64,000 bases of DNA, taken from positions 124,001 to 188,000 of the forward strand of contig NZ_CP029834.1 in assembly GCF_003233655.1 (NCBI RefSeq), given 5' to 3'. Shown piece by piece: positions 24,875-34,096 of this stretch (within the stretch, counting starts at the first letter, position 1; each line of letters starts with the position of its first letter). The notes below the pieces were generated by a model, which was not told the DNA's origin, made no database searches, and saw only the letters and a program-made list of their open reading frames with translations. Both the position numbers and the translations under genes were made by a program. Origin of the DNA: Azospirillum ramasamyi. GTDB taxonomy: Bacteria > Pseudomonadota > Alphaproteobacteria > Azospirillales > Azospirillaceae.

Positions 24875-26068
24875 ATGACGGATGAACGCTATTTTCGGGC
24901 GGTTCGCGACGCGCTGGTGCGGCACCAGCAATGGCTGCTGCGCGACCCGGCCGGACGGGGGCGCCGCGCCAATCTCAGCTTTTACGATCTTGCGGGGCTT
25001 GGCCTCAACCGCGTCAACCTGTCGGGCGCCAAGCTGACGGGCGCCAGTCTGGCGCGGGCGCGGATGGTCGGCACCGTGCTGTCGAAGGCCGATCTCTACG
25101 GCGCCGACCTGTCGAAGGCCGACCTGACCGGCGCGCAGTTGCAGGGCGCCGATCTGCGCGGGGCCAGGGTCGATGGCGCGAAGCTGCAGAACGCCAACCT
25201 GCAGGGCGCCGACCTGCGCCGCGGCATGGTGCTGGATGCGGGCGAGTTCCGGGCGGCCGGCAACAGCGACGGCACCACCACCTTCGTCGGCTGCAGCCTG
25301 ACCAAGGCGATCCTGACCGATTGCCGGATGGCGCAGTGCGATTTCAGCGGCAGCGACCTGACGGGCGCCGATTTCAGCGGCAGCGATCTCAGCGGCGCCA
25401 TCCTGATCGGGGCGGATCTGACCGGGGCCACCATGCGCAAGGCGACGCTGGACGGCGTGCTGATGTGCGGCGCCCGCCTGAACGAGGAATTGCGGGTGGC
25501 GTTGGAGCGGCACGGCATCGACGTGGACGGCACCGGCCTGACCACCACCGCGGCGCGGATGTCCGACCTGATCGCCGAGCATCAGATCTGGGTGGAGAAG
25601 CTGGGGAAGGGCGGGGAGCGCATCCAGCTGCAGCGCATCGACCTGCGCGGCTACAATTTCGCCAATCAACTGCTGTGCGGGGCGGTGATGCGCTTCAGCG
25701 GGCTGCGCGGGGCGGATTTCTCCGGCGCCAAGCTGATGATGGCCGACCTGTCCTACAGCGACCTGCGCGATGCCGACTTCACCAGCGCCGATTTGTCCGG
25801 CTGCAACCTGGAAGGCGCCAATCTGGCCGGCGCCAAGCTGTGGCGGGCCAAGTTCCGCAAGGTCGATCTCAGCGGCGACGGCAGCCGCCTGTGGCCGACC
25901 AGCTTCGCCAAGGCGCGGCTGACCGGTGCCGACCTGCGCGACGCCAGCCTCGCCGAGGTGGTGCTGCGCGGCACCGACCTGACCGCGATCAAGACCAGTT
26001 TCGCCACGCTGAAGGGGGCCGACCTGTCCGCCGCCCTCGGATGGCAGCCTTGCGAGGCATCGGCCTGA
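24875..26068 (+). CDS. pentapeptide-repeat protein
   Basis: A 397-residue protein made mostly of A(D/N)LxG-type pentapeptides. The first block runs from about 33 to 205 (LSGAKLTGAS, ADLYGADLSKADLTGAQLQG). A non-repeat helical linker (about 205-252, with LRVALERHGIDVDG and LIAEHQIWVEKLGKGG) is followed by a second block (about 253-390). Each block would form a right-handed quadrilateral beta-helix. Such proteins can mimic DNA or act as scaffolds, but no specific role can be read. There is no signal peptide. The ATG start lacks an obvious ribosome binding site. Confidence 0.9.
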   Translation: MTDERYFRAVRDALVRHQQWLLRDPAGRGRRANLSFYDLAGLGLNRVNLSGAKLTGASLARARMVGTVLSKADLYGADLSKADLTGAQLQGADLRGARVDGAKLQNANLQGADLRRGMVLDAGEFRAAGNSDGTTTFVGCSLTKAILTDCRMAQCDFSGSDLTGADFSGSDLSGAILIGADLTGATMRKATLDGVLMCGARLNEELRVALERHGIDVDGTGLTTTAARMSDLIAEHQIWVEKLGKGGERIQLQRIDLRGYNFANQLLCGAVMRFSGLRGADFSGAKLMMADLSYSDLRDADFTSADLSGCNLEGANLAGAKLWRAKFRKVDLSGDGSRLWPTSFAKARLTGADLRDASLAEVVLRGTDLTAIKTSFATLKGADLSAALGWQPCEASA

Positions 26069-26122
26069 CGCTTCCCCGTGTTCGGATCGACTGCCTGATC
26101 GACGACCGGACCGATCGCCGGT

Positions 26123-27166
26123 TCAACTGCCGTCCGACACCGGAATGCGTCCGGCGACGATGGCAAGGCGGGCCGACTCCACCGCTTCCAGCATGGCGGG
26201 GGTCAGAAGCTCCCGGTTGTTTTCGTCCACCGCGTAATCGACGGCGCCCTCCGCCAGCCCCAGCGCCACCGTGGTGGGGCACCATCGCCCCTGGAGTGCG
26301 GCCTGGAAGGTCGAGTCCACCGCCAGATCCACCCGCTTCAGCATGGAGGTGAGGATGGTGCCGGGATACAGGTAGTTCTGGTTGCTGTCGACGCCGATGG
26401 CCAGCCGGCGGTGCTCGCTCGCCGCGGCGAAGATGCCGAAATTCGACACGCCCGCCCCGGCGAAGACCACGTCGGCGCCGCGCTGGAACTGACTGCGCGC
26501 CACTTCCGAGCCGGCGGTGGGGTCGTTGAAGGCGGCGGGCGTTGTGCCGACGAAGTTCACCACCACCCGGATGTCGCCGCGGGCATGGCGCGCACCCTGT
26601 TCGAAGCCGGCGATGAATTTGCGGATCAGCGGGATGTCCAGCGCGCCGACGAAACCGACGGTCCCCGTCTTCGACGCCAGCGCCGCCAGAACGCCGACCA
26701 GAAAGGCGCCCTCCTGCTCCTTGAAGGTGACGCAGCGGATGTCCGGCGCCTCCGCCACCGCATCGATCAGGGTGAAGCGCACTTCCGGGTGTGCCGGGGC
26801 CAGCCGGGCCAGCGGCGTCGCATAGTAGAAGCCGATGGCGATAAGATCGGTCACTCCCCGCCGCAGCAGGGATGCGACCCCCTGGTCGAACAGGGCCGGA
26901 TTGGACGGCAGGTATTCGACGAACGGAATTCCGCTGGCCGCCTTGAACCGCTCCGCTCCGGTGAAGGCGCCTTCGTTGAAACTCTTGTCGAATTTCTGCC
27001 CCGCCGCATAGACCAGCCCCGGCCGCATGGTCTGCGCCTGCGCCTGCGCCTGCGCCTGCCGCGGCAGCAGGACCAGGGTGGTCCCGGCGGCGGCTCCAGC
27101 AGCGACTCCAGCAGCGGCCCCGGCGGCGACGCAGGACAGGACCGACCGGCGGTTGGGGTACGGCAT
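26123..27166 (-). CDS. BMP-family ABC transporter substrate-binding protein (orphan)
   Basis: A 347-residue periplasmic binding protein of the basic membrane protein/Med family, which usually binds nucleosides or purines. A twin-arginine signal (NRRSVLSCVAAG) with a long Ala/Gly core is followed by a run of Ala-Gln dipeptides. Family signs are AAGQKFDKSFNEGAFTGAER, FKEQEGAFLVGVLAAL and VGFVGALDIPLIRKFIAGFE. No ABC permease or ATPase gene is near, so it is an orphan component. GGAGGC lies 7 bases before the ATG at 27166. An upstream in-frame start at 27289 is less likely because it would bury the Tat motif. Confidence 0.88.
   Translation of the reverse strand: MPYPNRRSVLSCVAAGAAAGVAAGAAAGTTLVLLPRQAQAQAQAQTMRPGLVYAAGQKFDKSFNEGAFTGAERFKAASGIPFVEYLPSNPALFDQGVASLLRRGVTDLIAIGFYYATPLARLAPAHPEVRFTLIDAVAEAPDIRCVTFKEQEGAFLVGVLAALASKTGTVGFVGALDIPLIRKFIAGFEQGARHARGDIRVVVNFVGTTPAAFNDPTAGSEVARSQFQRGADVVFAGAGVSNFGIFAAASEHRRLAIGVDSNQNYLYPGTILTSMLKRVDLAVDSTFQAALQGRWCPTTVALGLAEGAVDYAVDENNRELLTPAMLEAVESARLAIVAGRIPVSDGS
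27029..27060. repeat. hexanucleotide repeat coding for Ala-Gln
   Basis: Tandem CTGCGC units in the plus orientation (about 27032-27059) encode alternating Ala and Gln at the end of the signal-peptide region of the BMP-family protein. The 6-bp unit keeps the reading frame, so copy changes would alter length but not expression. Confidence 0.6.
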
Positions 27167-27447
27167 GACGCTGCCTCCGGCTGGGTGGAAATCCCGGTGT
27201 GCGGACTTAATTTTAGCCACGTCTCCGCTGTTGAAACCAGAATTTTGTTGCGCCGAAAGCCGCGGCTGAATGGCCGGATCGGGCCGCAAACCCGCGAAAG
27301 CCCGGATTGTCGCGGGTTCGGCTCATCGCGCAGCGGTCAAGGCAGCCATGACAAGACGGGACTTTCCGCAAGGGGAGTGACGGATCAGCTTAAAGGCTGC
27401 GGACTTCGTCCGGTCGATTCCCCACCCCCTCCTATTCGGATTTGCTG

Positions 27448-28677
27448 ATGCTCGCGCGCCTTGCCGCCGTCCGTTCCCGTTTGCCTGCCGAAAGCCCCTT
27501 CTTCATCGCGGCGCTCGGCGTGCTGATGTCGTTCGGTCCGATGGGCACCGACATGTATCTGCCCGGCATGCCTGAAATCGGGCGTGAACTGCATGCGCCG
27601 CAGGATCAGGTGCAATGGACGCTGTCCGCCTTCTTCCTGGGCTTCGGCGTGGGGCAACTGCTGTGGGGGGCATTGAGCGACCGGTTCGGCCGGCGGATTC
27701 CGGTTGCGACCGGCATCCTGCTTTATGCGGTTGGCTGCGTCGGCTGTTCGCTGACCACCGATGTCGGCCATCTGGCGGCCTGGCGGTTCGTGCAGGCGGT
27801 GGGGGCGTGCGCCGGGCCGGTGCTGGTCCGTGCGATGATCCGCGACGTGTTCGAACGCGACCGCGCCGCCAGCGTGCTGTCGATGATGATGCTGGTGATG
27901 GGTGCCGCCCCGATCATCGCCCCGCTGATCGGCGGGCAAATCCTGGTCTGGGCGAACTGGCGCTGGATCTTCTGGGCGCAGGCGGCCTTCGGCGCCATCG
28001 CCATGCTGGCGCTCGCCACCCTGCCGGAAACCCACCCCGAATCGCGGCGCACCAGCCTGCGCCCGATGGTGCTGGCGGAGGCCTACCGGACGCTGCTGAC
28101 CAACCGCCGCTATCTGGGCTATGCGGTGGGATCGTCCTTCATCTATGCGGGGATGTTCGCCTTCATCTCCGGCTCTCCCTTCGTCTACATCGAGCTGTTC
28201 GGGGTGCAGCCGGAGAATTACGGTTTCCTGTTCGGGCTGAACATCGTCGGCATGATCATCGTCAACACGCTGAACAGCCGCGCGGTGATGCGCTTCGGGT
28301 CCGACGTCATGCTGCGGACCGGGGTCTGGCTGTCGGCGGCGAGCGGCATCCTGCTGGTCGCCGTCGTGGCTGGCGGCTGGGGAGGCTTGTGGGGGCTGGT
28401 CGCCTGTCTGTTCCTGTTCATGTCGATGACCGGGTTCTGTTTCGCCAACTCCATGGCCGGGGCGCTGCAATCCTTCCCGCAGATGGCCGGCACCGCGTCG
28501 GCGCTCGCGGGCATGCTGCAGTTCAGCATCGGCGCGGCGTCGGGCTGGGCGGTCGGGCTGATGGCCGACGGCACCGCCTTGCCGATGGCGGCGGTGATCG
28601 GCGGCGCGGCGGTGGTCAGCCTGCTGGTGAATCTGTGGCTGATCCGGCCCGTCCGTCGCCGGCGGCATGGCGAATAG
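27448..28677 (+). CDS. Bcr/CflA-family multidrug MFS exporter
   Basis: A 409-residue inner-membrane drug:H+ antiporter with 12 predicted membrane segments. The Bcr/CflA signature is clear: FGPMGTDMYLPGMPEIGREL, then GQLLWGALSDRFGRRIP and the segment LRPMVLAEAYRTLLTNRRYLG before TM7. It would export chloramphenicol-, bicyclomycin- or sulfonamide-like compounds or sulfur metabolites. The ATG at 27448 is preferred over a TTG two codons earlier. It is separate from the BMP-family gene, with which it shares a 281-bp divergent promoter region. Confidence 0.92.
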   Translation: MLARLAAVRSRLPAESPFFIAALGVLMSFGPMGTDMYLPGMPEIGRELHAPQDQVQWTLSAFFLGFGVGQLLWGALSDRFGRRIPVATGILLYAVGCVGCSLTTDVGHLAAWRFVQAVGACAGPVLVRAMIRDVFERDRAASVLSMMMLVMGAAPIIAPLIGGQILVWANWRWIFWAQAAFGAIAMLALATLPETHPESRRTSLRPMVLAEAYRTLLTNRRYLGYAVGSSFIYAGMFAFISGSPFVYIELFGVQPENYGFLFGLNIVGMIIVNTLNSRAVMRFGSDVMLRTGVWLSAASGILLVAVVAGGWGGLWGLVACLFLFMSMTGFCFANSMAGALQSFPQMAGTASALAGMLQFSIGAASGWAVGLMADGTALPMAAVIGGAAVVSLLVNLWLIRPVRRRRHGE

Positions 28678-28783
28678 TAGAACAGCAAATCTTCGTTGAA
28701 TACGGGAATATGCCATTTGCGGGTGATGTGAATTGAGTTTCCCGGCCGGGCGGGCTAGCTTTGCCCGGCAAAGGGAGACCACA

Positions 28784-29845
28784 ATGCCGACGAACAGCCG
28801 TTCCATCACCACCCTTCCCATCGCCCGCCGCCAGATCCTGGCCGGTGCCGCCGCAATGGGCGCCGTCGCCGCCGGTGCCGCCGTGTCGCATCCGGCCTTC
28901 GCCGCGACCACCCTGCGCGTCGGCTATATTCCGATCATCCCCATGACCCAGCTCTATGTGCTGACCGGAGAGGGATGGGCGAAGGATGTCGGGCTGGCGC
29001 TGCAGACCACCAGCTTCCAGTCGGGTCCGGCGATGATCCAGGCGCTGGCCTCGGGGACGCTGGACGTCGCCTATGTCGGCATCGGCCCGGCGATGATCGC
29101 GCGGTCGAAGGGGGTGAAGCTGAAGGTCGTCGCCGCCAACGTCATCGATCAGGTGGCGCTGATCGGCCGCGGTCCGCTGGCCAAGGCGATGGCCGGCGCC
29201 GCCACCCCGGCGGAGGGGATCAAGGCCTTCCGCGCGGCCAACGGCCGGCTGCCCAAGATCGGCTCGCTGCCGGCCGGTTCGGTGCCGGACACCGTTCTGC
29301 GCTATTGGATGGCGGACGTCGCCAAGATCGGTGCGGACGATGTCGAGATCGTCGGCATGGGCGAGCAGCCTCTGCAACAGGCGCTGCTGACCGGCGCCAT
29401 CGACGGGGCCTCGATCCTGGAGCCGATCCTGACGCTGGTCCAGTCGCGCCTGCCGGACGCCGCCATCATCGCCAAGGCCGGCACGATGTTCCCCAAGCAG
29501 CCGGGCGCCGTCCTGGCGGTGACGGAGAACGCCATCGCCAACAACCGCGCCGCAGTCGCCGATCTGGTCAAGCTGCACATCCGCGCCACCGCCTTCGCCA
29601 AGTCCAACCCCGACCGCACGGCGGAACTGGTGACGGAGATCATCGGCAAGGGCCTCGTCGAGCGCGACGTGATGCGGACGGCGCTGACCTCCGACGCGAC
29701 GACCTTCGTCGACGACCCCAGGGCGATCCTGGACTCCACCAAGCGGATGCAGGCGTTTCAGCAGACGCTGGGCCAGATCACCGAGCCGATCGACGTGGAC
29801 GCGCTGTTCGACCTTTCCTTCCACGACGCCGCCACGGGGAAATGA
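28784..29845 (+). CDS. NitT/TauT-type ABC substrate-binding protein (SsuA/NMT1-like)
   Basis: A 353-residue periplasmic binding protein with a Tat-like signal (ARRQILAGAAAMG, cleavage near AFAATT). The mature part has VGYIPIIPMTQLYVLTGEGW, SGPAMIQALASGTLDVAYVG and GSLPAGSVPDTVLRYWM, typical of proteins that bind nitrate, taurine or sulfonates. It lacks a neighbouring permease and ATPase. Its stop overlaps the start of a DsrE-like gene (ATGA), so the two are co-translated and a sulfur-related ligand is plausible. AAGGGAGA precedes the ATG by about 6 bases. Confidence 0.88.
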   Translation: MPTNSRSITTLPIARRQILAGAAAMGAVAAGAAVSHPAFAATTLRVGYIPIIPMTQLYVLTGEGWAKDVGLALQTTSFQSGPAMIQALASGTLDVAYVGIGPAMIARSKGVKLKVVAANVIDQVALIGRGPLAKAMAGAATPAEGIKAFRAANGRLPKIGSLPAGSVPDTVLRYWMADVAKIGADDVEIVGMGEQPLQQALLTGAIDGASILEPILTLVQSRLPDAAIIAKAGTMFPKQPGAVLAVTENAIANNRAAVADLVKLHIRATAFAKSNPDRTAELVTEIIGKGLVERDVMRTALTSDATTFVDDPRAILDSTKRMQAFQQTLGQITEPIDVDALFDLSFHDAATGK

Positions 29846-30165
29846 CGGCCATGACCCTGCCCTTGAACGGCCCCCTGCGTCTGGTCATCCACGCCCCCAC
29901 CCCGGCGGCGCTGGAGCGGGCGCGCAACAACGCCCGCAACCTGTTGAAGGCGCGGCCGGACGCCGAAATCCGCATCGTGGTGAATGCCGGTGCGGTGGCG
30001 GCGGCGCTGGACGGCCCGGATGCGGAGACCGACCGGCTGCTGCGCGTCTGCGGCAACACGCTGGCGAAGACCGGCCGGACCGCCGAGGGGCTGACGGTGG
30101 TCCCCGCCGGCGTCCTCGACATCGCCGAGGCGCAGGCGGAGGGCTGGGGCTACATGCGGGCCTGA
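29842..30165 (+). CDS. DsrE/DsrF-like family protein
   Basis: A 107-residue cytoplasmic protein of the COG1416 DsrE-like group. It has a Rossmann-like start (LRLVIHAPTPAALERARNNA), EIRIVVNAGAVAAALDG, and a conserved Cys in LLRVCGNTLAK, with VVPAGVLDIAEAQAEGWGY at the end. Related proteins handle sulfur in persulfide relays. It overlaps the NitT/TauT-type binding protein gene by 4 bases; an alternative ATG is three codons later. The link to sulfur is from the family and the neighbour, not proven here. Confidence 0.82.
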   Translation: MTAMTLPLNGPLRLVIHAPTPAALERARNNARNLLKARPDAEIRIVVNAGAVAAALDGPDAETDRLLRVCGNTLAKTGRTAEGLTVVPAGVLDIAEAQAEGWGYMRA

Positions 30166-30211
30166 AACCCGTAAGCTATAGCGCTGAGCGTAAGTTCCGG
30201 CGGTTGTCCCG

Positions 30212-31252
30212 TCAGCCGACTCCCCAGCCGCCGGTGTCGGGGAAGGGGGCGGCCGGCGGCGGGACTGCCGCGGCGGGGACGGCGACGATGCCGCGCGGCA
30301 GGGCCGGGGCGTCGGGCGGGGTGGGGCGCAGGCGGGTCGGCTTTACCCACCAGCCCGGCGCCGCCGCGGCGATGGCCCTGGCCGCGGCCTCCGCCTGCTG
30401 CGCCGTGGCATAGAGGCCGAAGCAGGTGGCGCCGCTGCCGGACAGGCGGGGCAGGAGGCAGCCGGCGCTGCGTTCCAGCGCCGCCAGCACGTCGGCGATC
30501 ACCGGGGCGACCGTCAGGGCCGGTGCGGTGAGGTCGTTGGTCCGCTCCAGCAGCAGGGCGGCCAGATCACGGGCATCCGCCGGCTTGCGGGTGAAGCGGG
30601 CAGGGGCGGAGAAGCCGGTGCCGCGCGCGCCCCTTGCGGCGGCCATCGCCTTGAACACCGCCGGCGTCGGCACCGGAACATTCGGGTTGACCAGCACCGC
30701 ATGGGTTTCCGGCAGTTCCGGCGCCTCGTCCAGAATGTCGCCGATGCCGCCGAAATAGCAGCTGCGCCCGGCGACGCAGACCGGCACGTCGGCGCCCAGC
30801 CCGGCGGCCACCGCGAACAGCGCCGGATCGTCGGCCGGCACCCCCCACAGGCGGGCCAGCGCCCGCAGGCAGGCGGCGGCGTCGGCCGATCCGCCGCCGA
30901 TGCCGGATGCGACAGGCAGCGCCTTGGTCAGCGCGATCATCACGTCGGCCTGCCGCCCCAGCCGGGCGGCCAGCGCATGGGCGGCGCGCATCACCAGATT
31001 GTCGGCCGGGTTCTCGCCCAGCAGGGCCGGGCCGAAGGGGCCGGCGATGGCCAGCCGCGGCCCGGCCGGCGGCAGATCGACGCCGCGCAGCGCCACCCGT
31101 GCGGCGCCCGCGGTCAGGGTGATGACGTCGCCGAATTCGGCGAAGGCGACGAGGCTGTCAAGCTCGTGATAGCCGTCGGCGCGCCGGCCGGTGACATGCA
31201 GGTACAGGTTCAGCTTGGCCGGGGCGGCCTCGACGATGGGAATGCCGGTCAT
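30212..31252 (-). CDS. ispE: 4-diphosphocytidyl-2-C-methyl-D-erythritol kinase
   Basis: Phosphorylates CDP-methylerythritol in the MEP pathway of isoprenoid synthesis, in the cytoplasm. GHMP-kinase motifs are clear: APAKLNLYLHVTGRRADGYH near the N terminus, the ATP-binding PVASGIGGGSADAAA, and LPRLSGSGATCFGL near the C terminus. At 346 residues it is longer than E. coli IspE (283), mainly because of a Pro/Ala-rich tail after about residue 310. The ATG has GGAGCTT just upstream. It follows the alpha/beta-hydrolase gene on the same strand with a 77-bp gap. Confidence 0.95.
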   Translation of the reverse strand: MTGIPIVEAAPAKLNLYLHVTGRRADGYHELDSLVAFAEFGDVITLTAGAARVALRGVDLPPAGPRLAIAGPFGPALLGENPADNLVMRAAHALAARLGRQADVMIALTKALPVASGIGGGSADAAACLRALARLWGVPADDPALFAVAAGLGADVPVCVAGRSCYFGGIGDILDEAPELPETHAVLVNPNVPVPTPAVFKAMAAARGARGTGFSAPARFTRKPADARDLAALLLERTNDLTAPALTVAPVIADVLAALERSAGCLLPRLSGSGATCFGLYATAQQAEAAARAIAAAAPGWWVKPTRLRPTPPDAPALPRGIVAVPAAAVPPPAAPFPDTGGWGVG

Positions 31253-31329
31253 AAGCTCCAATCCGCTGGCGGGCGCGCGACGACGCGCCCTGTGTCGCAC
31301 CCTTGCCCCCGCAGCGGCAAGGGGTTGCT

Positions 31330-31890
31330 TCACAGCTGCGCCAGCAGATCCCTCAGCAGCGTCTCGCCCATCGGCCAGGGGCCGTGGCCGCTGTCGTCGT
31401 TGATGTGGCCGACCTCGCCCGCGTCGATGAAGTCGGCGCCCCACAGGGCGGCGAACGCGCAGGCGCGGGCGGCGGCGCAGTAGGGATCGTTGCGGCTGCC
31501 GACCGTCACGGTGGGGAAGGGCAGCGGATCGGTCGGCACCGGGGCGAAGCGGCGGACCACCGCCGGCACGCGATCCGGCGACTCGACGTCGGGCGGGGCG
31601 ACCAGCAGGGCCGCCGCCACCTTGTCCGCGGCGTCGGAAGCCGCCGCCCAGCGCGCGACCAGGATGCAGGCCAGGCTGTGCGCGACCAGAACCACCGGCC
31701 CCGGTGCGGCGAGCGCCGCGGCGCGGACCGCGGCATCGAGCCGCTCCACCCACCGCTCCGGCTCCGGCGCGTCCCAGTCGCCGAGGTCGACGCGGTTCAG
31801 CGCCGGCAACCGGCCTTCCAGCCAGCTCTGCCAATGCCCCGGCCCGGAATTGCCCAGGCCGGGAAGAACCAGAACGGTCGGCTGCGTCAT
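31330..31890 (-). CDS. RBBP9/YdeN-type serine hydrolase
   Basis: A 186-residue alpha/beta hydrolase of the RBBP9/YdeN family. The start VLVLPGLGNSGPGHWQSWLE is the family signature. The catalytic triad is visible as Ser in VAHSLAC, Asp in GSRNDPYC and His in VGHINDDSGHG. The substrate is unknown; relatives are small serine hydrolases or esterases. The ATG at 31890 was chosen because similarity begins there, although its ribosome binding site is weak. It lies upstream of ispE on the same strand. Confidence 0.9.
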   Translation of the reverse strand: MTQPTVLVLPGLGNSGPGHWQSWLEGRLPALNRVDLGDWDAPEPERWVERLDAAVRAAALAAPGPVVLVAHSLACILVARWAAASDAADKVAAALLVAPPDVESPDRVPAVVRRFAPVPTDPLPFPTVTVGSRNDPYCAAARACAFAALWGADFIDAGEVGHINDDSGHGPWPMGETLLRDLLAQL

Positions 31891-31952
31891 TCTTTCAACT
31901 CTACGTTTGTAACTGTTGGGTGTAGTGTCTGAAGCCAACAAAAAGGCGAAAG

Positions 31953-33245
31953 ATGCTCTCCGTCCGGTGGGCGGAGCAAGGGTGGGAAGCACCAACCGAA
32001 GATAGGGGGAGAAGCGCCTTGGACATCAGCGCTACCATCGCACAGGATCTCTGCGATGCAATCGGCCGTGAACTGGACGCCGTCGTGTCCTTCATCGGCA
32101 AGGGCGGCACCGTCGCCGCCTCCACCGCGCGCGAGCGGATCGGCACCGGCCATCCGGCCGCGGCCGACATCGTCGCGCGGCGGCTGGACGAACGCGCCGT
32201 CAGCCGGGAGGAGGCGGCCAAGTCGGGCGGAACGATGCGCGAGGGATACGCCATCGCCATCGACCTCGACGGCGAGCGGGTGGGGGCGCTGGCCGTCGCC
32301 GGGCCGGCCGATCAGGCCCGCCGTTTCGCCCGCCTCGCCCGCCATTGGGCGGTGGCGACCCTGCGGGCCGAGACGGAGGAGACCCGCCGCGTCGCCGCGA
32401 TGCGCGACCTGTCCGACCGGGTGGAGCGCGAGGTCGGCGGGCTGTCCGCCGAACTGGTCGAGGCCGGGCGCCGGCTGGAGGCGGCGGTCGCCTCCGTCCG
32501 CACCGCCGGGGCTGAGGGACTGCGCCAGACCGCCGACGCCGGCGCCGCCGCGCACGCCGTCGACGGCTCGGTCGGCGCGATCGCCGGCATGCTCGACCGG
32601 CTGGCCTCCACCTCCGACCAGATTTCCGGCGACACCAGCAAGGCGCGGGAAATCAGCCTCGCGGCGGCATCCGACAGCGACCGCGCCACCACGGTCATGA
32701 ACTCCCTGCGCTCGGCGGCGGAGCAGATCGCCAGCGTGGTGAAGCTGATCAACGCCATCGCCAGCCAGACCAATCTCCTGGCGCTCAACGCCACCATCGA
32801 GGCGGCCCGCGCCGGAGAGGCCGGGCGCGGCTTCGCCGTCGTCGCCAACGAGGTGAAGGCCCTGTCGCGCCAGACCGCCGACGCCACCAAGCAGATCGCC
32901 GATCAGGTCGCCAACCTGCAGAAGGAGACGGCGGCGGTGGACGAGGCGCTGGGCCGTATCCATTCCACCATCGGTTCGATCCAGGCGATCAACGGCACCG
33001 TCGCCGCCGCCATCGACGAACAGGCGTCGCTGACCGCCGAGGTGGCGCGCTCGCTCGACCGCTCCCGCCAGGACGCCATGGCGGCGGAACAGCGGATCGG
33101 CGACGCCGAACAGACGCTGGGCGGGGTGACGCGCACGCTCGACGAGCTGGCGACGCTGAGCCAGACCATCGCGGCGCGGGCGGGAAGCCTGGGCAGCGGG
33201 CTGGGCGGCCGGTTGTCCGACGCGCTGCGTCAGGCCCGCGGATAG
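31953..33245 (+). CDS. soluble methyl-accepting chemotaxis protein with diacid-recognition domain
   Basis: A 430-residue chemoreceptor without membrane segments, so probably cytoplasmic. The N-terminal about 140 residues match the sugar-diacid-recognition domain of CdaR-type regulators: [20 protein letters not shown], then [15 protein letters not shown] and [20 protein letters not shown]. The C-terminal signalling domain has the conserved hairpin tip [20 protein letters not shown], followed by [20 protein letters not shown]. It should report a sugar acid or metabolic signal to CheA and CheW. The start may instead be TTG at 32019, which has GGGGGAGAAG upstream and removes 22 unconserved residues. 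No che genes are near. Confidence 0.88.
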   Translation: MLSVRWAEQGWEAPTEDRGRSALDISATIAQDLCDAIGRELDAVVSFIGKGGTVAASTARERIGTGHPAAADIVARRLDERAVSREEAAKSGGTMREGYAIAIDLDGERVGALAVAGPADQARRFARLARHWAVATLRAETEETRRVAAMRDLSDRVEREVGGLSAELVEAGRRLEAAVASVRTAGAEGLRQTADAGAAAHAVDGSVGAIAGMLDRLASTSDQISGDTSKAREISLAAASDSDRATTVMNSLRSAAEQIASVVKLINAIASQTNLLALNATIEAARAGEAGRGFAVVANEVKALSRQTADATKQIADQVANLQKETAAVDEALGRIHSTIGSIQAINGTVAAAIDEQASLTAEVARSLDRSRQDAMAAEQRIGDAEQTLGGVTRTLDELATLSQTIAARAGSLGSGLGGRLSDALRQARG

Positions 33246-34042
33246 GGCTGCTGCCCGTCCACCGGGTCGCCGCCGGGGCCGGTGATGATGCGGGCGCTGC
33301 CGCTTCGCGCGGCGGGGGCCGCGCCGCCCGGCAGGGGGACGATCAGCCGGCGCTTGACCGGCTGCTGCGCCGCCCGGCGCGACACGCCGGCGAAGATCTG
33401 CTTCGACGCCTCGATCATCGTCACCCCGGCGAAGGCCTTGAACCAGCGCGCGCCGACCTCTTCCCAGGCCGGCGCCGTCTTTTGCAGGAAATGCGAGCGC
33501 AACGGCGGCATGAACAGGGCGTGGCGGGTGCGTTCCGGCACGAACATGGTGTCGCGCAGCACCTGCTTCAGCTGCGAGGCCGAATAGGGGAAGCCGTGGC
33601 CGAAGGGCGTCCAGTCGGCGCGCGCCCACAGGCCGCGGCGATTCGGCACCACGGCCAGCACCCGGCCGCCGCCGGCCAGCACGCGCCAGATCTCGCGCAT
33701 CATCGGCCGCAGCTGCTCCGTGCCTTCCAGCCCGTGGACCAGCAGGACGCGGTCGATGGTGTTGTCGCCGAAGGGCAGGTCGGCTTCGTCGCCCAGCGCC
33801 ACCATGCCCGGCCCCTCCGCCGGCCAGAAGCTGACGCCCTGGCTGGCCGGCATCACCGCGACAACCCGATCCGCCTCGCCCATGAAGGGACGCAGATAGG
33901 GGGTGGTGTAGCCGACGCCGAGCACGATCTGGTCGCGTACGTCCGGCCAGATGGTGCGGATGCGCCGGCGGATCATCCGCTGGGCGCTCCTGCCCAATCC
34001 GGACTCGTAGAACTCCCTCAGATCGACGATATCTGTGTACAT
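33230..34042 (-). CDS. class I SAM-dependent methyltransferase (gloB-linked)
   Basis: A 270-residue Methyltransf_11-type protein with [14 protein letters not shown] as motif I region, then [20 protein letters not shown] and [20 protein letters not shown]. It ends in a basic, Pro-rich tail (about 230-270). It is divergent from gloB with a 54-bp gap, an arrangement seen in many alphaproteobacteria. Its substrate is unknown. Its 3' end overlaps the chemoreceptor gene by 16 bp in a tail-to-tail arrangement. Confidence 0.88.
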   Translation of the reverse strand: MYTDIVDLREFYESGLGRSAQRMIRRRIRTIWPDVRDQIVLGVGYTTPYLRPFMGEADRVVAVMPASQGVSFWPAEGPGMVALGDEADLPFGDNTIDRVLLVHGLEGTEQLRPMMREIWRVLAGGGRVLAVVPNRRGLWARADWTPFGHGFPYSASQLKQVLRDTMFVPERTRHALFMPPLRSHFLQKTAPAWEEVGARWFKAFAGVTMIEASKQIFAGVSRRAAQQPVKRRLIVPLPGGAAPAARSGSARIITGPGGDPVDGQQPYPRA

Positions 34043-34096
34043 GGTATCCCAAGTGTAACACGGGTTTCGTATCGCAACAGCAGGGAGTCCGCTGCC

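Noticed and set aside
27029-27060. Phase-variation switch in the BMP-family gene
   Set aside because: The repeat unit is 6 bp, so copy changes cannot shift the frame.
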